Positions 24,001-36,000 of a DNA stretch of 64,000 bases are shown in pieces (within the stretch, counting starts at the first letter, position 1; each line of letters begins with the position of its first letter). Made by a program: the position numbers and the translations under genes. Below the pieces are notes generated by a model that worked only from the letters and a program-made list of their open reading frames with translations, did no database searches and was not told where the DNA came from. The stretch covers positions 369,998-433,997 of the forward strand of contig NW_025940648.1 in assembly GCF_000764305.2 (NCBI RefSeq), read 5' to 3'. This DNA comes from Hyalella azteca. Its lineage: Eukaryota > Arthropoda > Malacostraca > Amphipoda > Hyalellidae.

Positions 24001-27000
24001 ACCTACTTCGCAATTCGGCAAAGTATGTAGAAAATTTTGCTGAGATCCACTTCATTCTTGTTATGAGCGAAGAGAAATCAATAAAATTTTGATTATAAAT
24101 ATTCAGGTGAGAATGTTAGCTTCTGACCCGGATCAAAAGGAGCTACGCGACCATCTTCAGAACCTCACCGCGAACAACAAAGCTCCCGCAAGTTTGAATT
24201 CAAGCACTCTGGTCTCTCCTTTAATAGCGAGTTTTTATGAAGGGGTTTGGTTCTTTGTCGAAGCATTCAACAGGACCCTCAAGTTGAAGCGATTGAATCC
24301 GAATATTTCAGTGAAAACTGAAATATTCAATCAAATGAAAACCGGCACCTTTTACAGTGAGTTGATGACATTTCTGATGTATTGTATTATGAATTAGCTT
24401 TAGCAATTGTACGATGGAATTGATATAAGTAAAAATAACAATATTTTTATCGATAATTGAGCCTCTTCTCTGCATCAATAATTTCATTTAAATGATAAGT
24501 TACATGATAAATCACAGAACGAAGGATTCTTTAAATGGTCCTTTTTAATAATTAACAGGTCACCTCAAGAAAAGAAATTACACTTTGACAGACAGAACCA
24601 TCCCCGACCAATATTCGCTACTAAACTGGCAAAACTTATCTGGGGAAATATCTTTCCAGGTGAGCTAGCAAAAGAAAAAAATTATCCACAAATCATCAGA
24701 CAAGGGTTCAATTGAAAGGGTAGAATTCAAAACAAATTGACGTCCGGAAATTAATGATTTCAAATTTCTTCAGGAAGTGGTCGTAATGGATACATTTGAA
24801 AGTACTGAAGAATGGAAATCTAATAATGCCAAAATATATTGGTATGGCAAGACGTATACATGGGAGCAGTGGAGAACATCCCGACCAACAGACTCCCCGG
24901 AATGTGGATTCAAAGGAGAAAAATGTGAGTTTAAAAAACACAAGAGCAAACTGAACTGATCACGAGCGCTTCGAATTAAGACCAAACTATTACTACAAAA
25001 ATTCTCCCTGAGATTGGTCTTAATGGTTTAAAGTTATTATTTAAGTCATTGATGGGCAGGGTGGCCCAGTGGTTAAATCAGAGTACCAAGATTGGAGCAG
25101 AGAGGTGGGGGTTCGATCCCAGCTCTGTGCACCAGTTTCTGTTCAGATCGACAAGGAGGCCGGGCGGTTAAGGAAAGTGAATTTGAAGCAGTGAGTTGCG
25201 AGTTCAAGCCCGCAACATGTTGTGGATGTTATGGAATGTTAAGAATCGGTGACAGGCCTACGGCCTAATAAACGCTGAAATCACTATATGTTATATTTAT
25301 ATATATTGATAAGCTCTTATGCATCTTCAAATATTCGAGATAATACTGACTTTTATTAAGCTCAGTTGTATTATAGATATCTTAATGATTTTTAGTTTTA
25401 GGAGGAAATACCTAAACACCTTTCCAAAACAGGCAAGACAGATCGAGCAGGACTCCTGATGGCATATCATATCATTTATGATATGATGTTCATTTTCAAA
25501 ATGCAACAGCATCCGTTTAAATATCAAAATATCAAAATAATGTTGAATTTGAATCATATGCTGAAATATTTATTTCCATAAAAAATCATCCCGAACATGA
25601 GGATGCGAGAATTGAATTAAAAACTCATTCTTGGTAAACTGCAAGCCGATAAAAGACTGATGTACATTTGTGAGAATGTAAATGTGTGAAAATTCTTTAG
25701 TTCTAAAAAAGTAATTATTTTATAACAGCAAATAATGAAGTTAGTGCATGAGCAAAAAAACAGTTCGACAAAAACCTTCCCAAACCAAAAACGGTCCAAC
25801 AATTCATACGAGCTTGAGTAAATTCGTCAACTCTCAGAATAGCTCAAGAAAATTTTATCAGAGATTAGTGAGTCATAACGAAAACAGCAGCCTTTATTGA
25901 GTACTTTATATAGGCTTTCATCGAGTTTTTCGAGCAGGCGGCTGTGACGCGCGTTGTCAAGTATATGTCTCCCTCTCGGTTGCTGCGAGCTTGCTTCTCC
26001 TTGCAGTGGCAGTGGGCATATGGTGAGACTAACATAAATCTGTTAGGCATTGCTATGAGCAATCAAGCTCATGTTGAAAAGGTCATATTACACATTTAGA
26101 AAAGAAAAATACAACGCTCTTTTTATGAAATCAAATAACTTAGCTTAGCACAATATTAGAGGTATTCAAGTAGAAGTTCACGGTTTAAACAAAATTAAAG
26201 CGTAACTATTGTCTACTATGCTTGTCTATTATGAGCCAAAATTATTATTATTATGTCAAAATTATGCTTATTAGATTGTTTTTAGTCAAACTAAATGCAC
26301 GCAAATTAATCAAATTCCTCTACTAAACTAGTAATCAGGAAAGCAGATTTTGAATAAATATACTTAACACTCACACGAGACAAGCTCAATATAAATGGCG
26401 AAATCCCTGGTAATTTTATACGTTATATGCTTTACCAATTATAAATTCTTAGCGATTGCTTTCTGGTCAAAATTTGAGATAAACCTGTATCATCATCACC
26501 GGATAAAAACTGTTTTATTTAATTTGTGCAAATGTAACCCAGCCTAATTTCCTATTAATCTTTAATGAAAATGTGCAGGATGTATCAAAACGAAAGAAGC
26601 ATTAAAGAAATGTCTTGGAAAGTCCCGTACGAGGAAATCGATTTCACTTTTCAAACGGAGAAAAAACCAACATTCATCAAGAATGGCTCAACTTATTTGA
26701 ATGATAATGTGAGCCTCATAAGCAATCAAGAAGTAAGTTGGGAAATCCATATTATAGATAATATAATCTATCGATGGTCATTTGATGTTATAATATTTCA
26801 TTCATTTTCTTATGAAAAAACGTAAATTATTAATTAGCCTTCGCATAATTAGTCTTTATAGTTTCGGGTAAGTCGACTTTCCTTCATTCCCTCTTCATTT
26901 GCTTCAGTTAACCTTTCAATCCAAATAACATTTAATGAAAATTTTACGAGAAATCCTCAGTGTTGTCTGTAAACAACCTTCAAGAGTGATCTATTCTTAG

Positions 27001-30000
27001 TCTCAGAGTAACAAAAGTCTAACTATTAAATCACATTTAATAGTTCAATTAGTTTGCAGAAGCTGTGTGACATTCAGAGTAACAAAAACGTAACTATTGA
27101 ATCACATTTAATAATAGTTCAATTAGTTTGCAGAAGCTGTGTGACATTGACGTGTTATCTGTAACGAAGATGACTGTCACTTTCTGTAGAATAAAATAGA
27201 TAAGAAGTGTCGGTGCTGAAGAAATAGGCCCATGGCCTGTTGCCGATTCTTGTATCCTTTTGACCAAATCTTTTCAAAACTGACGTTGGTTTGAGATAGT
27301 TACTGGACTTATTGCCAGGTCTATAAGGTGCTTGATGTTTCAAGACTGAACATATACTCCGGCATAGCTTATCTATGACTCCCAAGCAATGATGCCGATG
27401 CCGCTACTCACGGCCGCTACATTGCAGGAATGAGTTATGTACACGGCGATGATCACGTTACTTATATTCATGCATTCATTACATATGTGCCGATTATTGA
27501 GTCGACAAATGCATGTTCGAAATAGATTACCGATAATGCGTCCGTATTGATGTTTAGTGCAGTTAACACCCGTAATTAACTAGAAAAATTGGGTGAAAAT
27601 AATTACTGATTATGAAACGATAATTCCTTACCACCCGAGCCTGGAGGGTAATACTAACCCGTGTCGGTTTGGGGTTAAGAAATTATTTCTAGTTTGGTTT
27701 CACCGAGAGTAATCTAAAAAATTTCTACTCCAACAGCAAATTTTGAATAACAGTAGCAAAGCAAGGTTGGCATCATTCAAAGTAAGTATACTAAGAATCT
27801 AATGGTATAAAAATTATTAAATCTTACCACCATCAGCATACTCGTATATACTGCGCTATGCCAACAATGATTTTGAAACTTTCGTCCTGAGTTACAAGTT
27901 GGAACATATGATGCTGGATTATAATACTTATTTTAATATAATGATTCTAAAATTTAATTTATAAACATGTTTAAAAGTAATGATATTATCAGGGCAATCC
28001 AGTGATCGTAAAGTACTTGAGTCGAGCTCAAGTTCGTTTATCCAGGAAGCTCTTGCTGGAGCTCAAAGCGGTGAGTCAAATTCGGGCAGTTGCACTGATG
28101 CAATAATCACAATTAGAATTCAAGCTTTTGAATTGAATGGTGATAATTATTTAATATAATAATGATGTAATAATAATGCGGATACTTCCTTTTCAAAAAT
28201 AGCATATGTTGAAGCTTCTTGCACTTATTTATAATCACTGTTGCACCAATTGCACGGCCAGTTGCACTAATGCAATAACCACTATTAGAATTCAAATTAT
28301 TCAAACGTATCAATGATGAGATTGAATGGAAATAATTATTGAATATAATAGTAATGTAATAATAATGCGGATACTTCCTTTTCAAAAATAATATATGATG
28401 AAGCTATACATTAATTTTGGAAGATATGATATTACATAAAAATTGCTGACAATCATAAATTACATGCTGAACTGGAAACTGACTTGGAGGTTTTATAGAC
28501 TAGTTTGTACTAAGAAAGAATTTCGAAGACAAGGCTCCTCGACAGCATCCACGAATGCAGAATGTTTCAAAGTAATCTTTGTTTTCAAGTTGCTTTGATG
28601 TCAGTCAAGCAACCTAACTTGTTTCAGATGAAGGATCTCGGGTGCAGAAACATAACAAAAGTATTTGGTGCATGCTTGGAAGCTCCAAACAATTGTATTC
28701 TCAACGAATATTGCACGCGAGGTTCACTGCTCAATTTATTAGGCAAGGAAAACTTTAAACTTGACAAGATTATGAAATACTCGCTTCTGTTCGACGTCGT
28801 CAAAGTGAGTATGAACGTTACGCATACCAAACGTATTTACATTTGGTATGCAATAACTAAATTTGAGCCCATAATTTTGCTAAGATTACTCGAAAGATAT
28901 GTCACATATTTCATTTGGAAATTGAATGCTATATGCATTTAGGTTTTTAAATAAAATGAATTGTGATAATACGAAGCGTTCATCTAAGGGGCTGTTGAAG
29001 CTCCACTCTAGCAAAATAAAAATTCACGGAAATCTCAAGTCTTCGAACTGCGTTGTCAACGCGAGATTCGTCGTCAAACTCACGGATTTCGGAATTCTTG
29101 ATCTTCGGGAGAGAGACGAGTCAATAGAATCAGCTGATACTGCGGACTTTTACGCAGGTAAGTCGGTAGAACATTGGATGTTCCAATAAATGTTCAATAA
29201 AATCAGATGATATTGAATAATTTTACGAAAATAACTCTACGATCGTGAATGTCACTTTAAAATGTTCAATAGAATCACCGGACACTGAAGACTTTCACGC
29301 ATGTTAATCATTAGAACAGTGAATGTTGATATAAATGTTCAGTAAAATCACCTGATATTGAATACTTTTACGAAGGTGCGTCGATACGACCGTGAATGTT
29401 AAATGTTTCTTCAAATCAGTGGCTACCGGCTTGTGCCGCGCGTTTCATTAGTGGTACCAAAGCGCCTAGCGAGTGGTACGCGAACTTAGGAGTCATTGAC
29501 GATTTTTTCATTTTGCTACTTGGCAAAAATGTTTATTGCATGACACAAGATAATCTGAAAGCAATTTGCAACAATTATCATACGCCACCCATAGACCGTC
29601 TCTCCTTCAATTGTATACATTATGCACTAAATGCAAAATTCGTTAGTGCATTAATTAAGTGAGATAGAGTTCAATCAATACTACTTATTAGCCCCTAATA
29701 TGCAGTATTAGTTGATGCTGCCTCGATGTGCGTGGCGAATAGACAGATTCTCCAAGCAATACTTGATAACCACAATATTTGGAACCCCTGCTTTCAATCA
29801 GACTAATAGAAAACTGATCAGTGTTTAAACTGATTTATTGGCACATAACAGTGCCATAACTTCTTGAATGGATTTAACCATTCAAGAAGTATCAAAATTT
29901 ATCCATACCTTCAGGGAGTGATAAACATAACAATAATTAACAATAAGGTCAGCTAAACAATAATTAATTTCCAGGTCAGCTTTGGAGCGCACCTGAAATG

Positions 30001-33000
30001 CTGAGGCGAGGTCATGAATTGTCAAGCCGTGAAATTCAGAAATCTGATTTATATTCTCTTGGTATCATCATAAACGAAATTTTTACAAGGAGAGGAACTT
30101 TCCCACTACCAGACGAGAGTAAACACATCTCAATCGCAGGTAAAACCAGGGCCCATACTTTCAAAAAAAGTTACGAGATCGTAAGTTCATCAGCCAATCA
30201 TTGACGGCCTTTCAAGCAAAATCCACCAATCATAGACAAGAAAATAGAGCGTAAGTACTTACGTTCACTTTGCGAGTTTTGAAAGTATGGCCCCAGATCT
30301 GTATTGGAGAGAAATAAGTTCAATTGTTTCGAGCCGTAACTGATATGTTACAAGGCTGAACAGTGAACAATTTATGATAACTGCTGCTCATTCTCCAATC
30401 AACCTTAATTTAGATTGTCCTAGTATATTTATATTACTCTTCTTGTTTCACATTTGTTTATGGAAACATACAAAGATTAAACTAAAATGTTAATTCTTGC
30501 ATATTCATCAATATTGCAGTACAATTTAGATAAAGAAATCTTCGTACCGTAAAAGATCAGTACACTTAAATTTATGCCAAAGAACTCAAATCATTCTAAA
30601 TGCCTCCTAATTGCTCGTGGGTTTTTCAGAGATCGTAACCAAAGTAAGAGAAGGTTCTCTACCCCAAATGAGGCCGATGATTGGGGAAGACGTGGAGGAT
30701 GAAATCAGGGATTTGTTGGAAAAAACATGGAAGTGGAATCCAAAAGATCGCATTTCCTTATCCGACATCAAGTCGGTCATCCAGAAGTGAGAAATTTTAT
30801 TTGCATGAATTAATAATGAATAACGTAGAAATAGATAGATGGCAATCACACATTCTATAGCTGATATCTATATATCTTTCGTAATTGATTCATTGCAATA
30901 ACAGCAGCAAAATTATAATACGTAACTTATACAACGTAATATTAAATATTACAACTAGAGAAACAATGTTATGTACCTACTCAATACAAAACTTTTCTAG
31001 TGAACGAAATATTTTACCAGGCAACAGAACACGGGAAACATAATGGATAATTTATTACGAAGAATGGAAGAATATTCCAACGAATTGGAAAAACAAGTCG
31101 ATGAAAGAAAGAAAGACTACATGGAAGAGAAGGCGAAATGTGAAGACTTACTTTATCAACTTCTGCCTAAGTACATGATCCCAAAATAAAACGATACATA
31201 ATACAAATTAATGCACTTCTAAAGTAGAACTTTATGCTCACATGACGACATTTAATTAAAATGAAAATGTCAAATTATTAATACACAATTGCTTGAAAAT
31301 ACTGAACACCAATATTGATAAAATTCGAATAAACAATCTGATAATTATGTGACTGGATTCGGACTCCGACAGATCAGTGACAGAGAAGCTGGTGGCACGA
31401 CAGCCAGTCTTGGCAGAGCATTTCAGCGCTGTGACCATTTACTTCAGCGACATAGTTGGTTTCACATCACTTTCTTCAGAATCATCACCAATGCAAGTGA
31501 GTTGCGAGAGAAAACTTTTTAAAATTCCGAAAAATAATAGAAATAATACTATTCGTTTCCTTCAATGTCGTTAACTGTACAATGAATAAATAATCAAGGC
31601 ATGCGTAAGGGCGCTCAGAATGTTGTCATGAACACGTCCACGGGATCACAGGCTTGTCACATTTCAAGCAAGCTTAACGCAAGCCCTGTAAATTCTATGT
31701 CAAGCATGAAAAAATGTATTTTTTCAATACAAGAATTCATGAAATACTTGTTAATTAGATTTTTCCCTCAATTGCCAATTTTTTGAAGGCACACTTGTGC
31801 AAACACTACTAAAAATTTGTAGTGATATCTCACGAAAAATCATGGTCTGATCTACTAAACTCTGAAGTGATTATGCAAAATATGATTTCCTATTCTTTTA
31901 AGGTTGAATTGATGCTTAGTAAGCTCCCGTTATCACTATTTTATGAAAAAATTGTCTTTCAGATCGTAGAAATGCTCAACGCTCTCTACTTACTTTTCGA
32001 TACAAAGATCAAGGCTTTCGACATTTACAAGGTGAGTGCTCGGAGTGTCGTGAGAAAACACTGACATATCGGCCAGGAAGTAATGGCAGACTCAATGTGT
32101 CAGACATCCATATACCTTCATATAATATAGACTTCATCTAATAGGAAAGAAATTGAAAATGAAAGATAAGAATTAAATAATCATTGCTGAGTCCAGGTGT
32201 TACAAGCGGTCGGCGCATGACTTCTTCACCTTCAAACCGGCATCAAATCAAATCAGACTACTAGCATATTAGCCCGGCATCTTTCAGGATCGGTAAACCT
32301 TTGCGTTTAAGAGTCTCGTTATCCGGAATCTCGCAAATAAAAATAAAGTTAAAGAAAGATCGGTTTTGATAATTACAACAAGACCTGTCTGTTCACACAT
32401 ACATTTAACAAAAATTTTCATTTAAATCCCTTAAAAATGAGGGAGAAGCATTATTCGTCATCAAATTTATTTGTTTAACAAATAAATAGCAAAATTACTT
32501 TAATCAATCCAAACCTTCCCGGCCCGTTTTTCAATGCCTTTCTATTCTTCCACTAGGAATAAACTGTGAGGCCCAGGGTATCCTAAATACGCGCCCCAAC
32601 AGCCCCCTAGATGTTTGTGGTGTCAGTCTTGAAACAAACTCACAATCTTTGACAAATCTGTGTAGATTGCACTTTGAAAATTTGCGTTCGTGGGCTTGTT
32701 TTACTGCAGTGTTGGCCCTGTAAATAAATATATGGGGGAAATTCAGACGTATTTCAGCAACGTCCATCTTGCCGAGTCATTGCCGGATCTCTGATTTCAT
32801 TCGTAGTGATGTAATAATTGGTACCACAGAAAGGTGAAGGTAGATGCTAGTAACATACAAAATTTTCAGTTCTAATTTACTAGCGTGAATCTTTCCTCTT
32901 ACGGTATTTATCAAAACTTCCAAAGAACTTCCTAACGGGAGAATGATGAGAAAATTTATCACGAATAGACGTTTTAGTAGTGCCCTGTTTTTAATTACGT

Positions 33001-36000
33001 TAAATTAGTTTTAGAATTATCATTGGCAACGTGATTGGGACAAACGGGATGGATAAACTCAAATCTGATACATCACAAGTCAGAAGCAACGCCAGTTTGA
33101 GCTATTAGTTGTTAGTTAACAAATTACGAAATAAAGTTATAACGTTGAACAAATGCGCAGGTTGCTAATATCACTTGTGCATCGGCGTTTTCGTTGGTTG
33201 TGCGAATATCATACTAATTGTGATTATTAATCAGAAAAATTATTTCAAAACGACTCGAGAGTCGCGTCCACATATAATTTTTAGGTCGATTTCAACCAAG
33301 ATCTCTTATTTAGGTAGAAACTATCGGCGACGCGTACATGGCTGTGTCTGGTGCGCCTCAGCGAAATGACAACAGGCATGCCAGAGAAGTTGCAAGGATG
33401 GCCCTCACACTGCTGGACGCAGTCAAGAAATTCCAGTGAGTATATTAGTCCATCTAATACATTGGTGCTTGATCTTTCGTCGGCGCAGGGACTCTATAGA
33501 AGCCACGTGTCCCTTAAGGACGCTAGAGTTTGGGGCGAGGTACTTAGGAGGGCTATAGTGCATTACAAGCATTGAAGCGCTGAGATGTGTTTCTCCACTG
33601 AACAAATTTCGATGCAAGAACGAGCAGATACATTCTAAAAAAATTTTAATCATAAAAGCTGATTTTATTCATGCCAGCAATTTTTTTATGGAATTGTTAC
33701 GTGATTCAACTCGTGCGCTCTGAGACGCTGTAAGAAAAAATCCCTGTAGTCACGTTGTCAAAAAGTAATAATTGTAACTTATTCTTACTCCAAGCCCAAT
33801 AGTTGTCAATTACAATGCAACTTAGTGATAATTTAATAATATTTCAAATCTTAACAACAATAATTACATCAAATCAAGTATTTGAACCATTCATCGTCTT
33901 TTCTTTCTGAAATTTCATTCTTTCCCATAGATGTTAAATCGATGTCATAAATTCTTAGGGAAAAAATCATCAGATTCCCAAAATCTTTACAGAATACCTC
34001 ACCGCCCCGAGAAGCAGCTGCAGCTGCGGATAGGGGTGCACTCGGGCCCGTGTGTGGCCGGGGTGGTGGGACAAAAAATGCCGCGCTATTGTCTCTTCGG
34101 CGACACCGTCAACACCGCATCCAGGATGGAAAGTACCGGAAAGCGTGAGTGTCGGTGCTTATCTCCATGGTTGAACTAGTATAAGGTTGACCCATGAGAA
34201 GCTCATTTTCGCGGATGGAGCTTGTTTTTCTCCTATGACGTCACTGATCTCAATGACGTCACGGGCATAAACCAATTACCGAAATGCCTTCAAACCAGTC
34301 AACCAATCCGTCATGGGAATGACGGGTTTGTTTACGTTTCTCGATCTCAGTGACGTAACAAGAAAGCTGAACTGAAAGGCGGAACTTGTGGGTCAACCTT
34401 ATATAGTTCAACCATGCTTATCTCATTCTCGCCGTAATATATAGTTAAAATAATGTACATAAATTCATAGTAATTAAGCTACGTTCATGGATTATTAAAC
34501 AGGAGACTGGCTACTATACTTATTAAATCCCGAATCATTCCCAAAGCGATGGAGATCCACGTGTCGAGCACTACACAAGAGCTTCTAGAGCAACATTTTC
34601 CACAATTTCAGCTAGAAGCCAGAAACTCCGAAGAAATAGAGGTGAGTTCAGGAAGTTTTGGTAGTTGGTAGTTTGAAAATAAATCCGTCTGAATTTTAAT
34701 TTTATTCATTTTATATATATATAAAAAATAAATTGTAGATATTTTAGTCTTTTAAGAAATGCTTGGCCTCAAATTTATAAAATATTCTGCACACCATATG
34801 CTGGACGACATAAATTTAATGCCCTGGAATTTATGCCCGATTAATCGCCATTAAGTTCGAGACTTAATTAAGCAGAAATTACATTTTTACGTAGTGTGTT
34901 TTTTACATTGGAGTTAAAAATTTCGATGCTTCGTGATTTTTTTTATAATTTGTCCAGGGTGATTCACGGAAACTTCCTGCTTTGAAAGCTCAATAAAGAC
35001 ATAACTAGTAAAGGTATAATTACAATATAAATTTATGGAAAAAGACATTACACTTAGGTTTAAAGATTACATCGGATATATGACGGCCTCCAAAGTCAAT
35101 GCATTCAGTTAGTCGATTTTTTAAGTTCTGTTCGACTCTCTGACGCTTATTGACAGGTATGTTGGCGATGACTTGGCGTATGTTGTTCTTCAAAGGCAGG
35201 GTCCTTGGACAGTCATTGAGAACAATTGGTCTAAGTCTCTAAGATAACTTAAAAAAATTAAACGAAGCCAAATCGAAGGATGGGGCCGGACAAATAAGGT
35301 CTCCCCTCAAGGAGATGAGGTGTTATGCAAAATGTTGTCTCTGACAAAGACAAATATGCAAAACGACCATTAGAAAAGTACGCCTAAACAGCAAACGCAC
35401 GCTACTCACTTGTCAAATGCATAGTGGCAACTGACTAGGCGGGACACAAAATTTCACTACCTTGGCTTTCATATGGAATACTCGCGCCTTTTTCCTACAA
35501 AATCTGACTGATTGGCGCTTACTACAGAAAAAGGTTACAGAATAAGGTTACCTTCATCTGTGATGAATCACAGATGAAGCTTCCGTGAATCACCCTGTTC
35601 TACACGTGGAAATTCATTTAGTCAAATTTAAATTAAGCTGCATTAAAAAAATCACAACATTTTGAAACTCGGTCGAATCGCATAAATGAATACGTATTGA
35701 ATTCTTCCTCGAACAGGGTAAAGGAGTCGGTACACAAACATTCTGGTTGAAGGGAGAAATAAAATCGGAAGAGGCCTCAGAAGGCGAGTTTAGCAGTTAC
35801 CAGGAGCGCGACGAGATGAGATCGAACTCGAGCCGAAACCCAGAAAGAAGCCGAAAAACGCTGACCCGACAGAACTCAAACATTGAGACGAGGACTCAGC
35901 GCATCAGTAACCAACAATATCAACTTGACCTTTCTGCTCCAAATACTCCTCTTTTAACTCACCTTTCTGATTGCTCGATTCATCGTGCTGCTTCAAGCTC

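Noticed and set aside
25054..25135. tRNA gene
   Set aside because: A- and B-box-like sequences are present, but stems do not form a full cloverleaf, and the same unit recurs as part of a SINE at 61243-61512.
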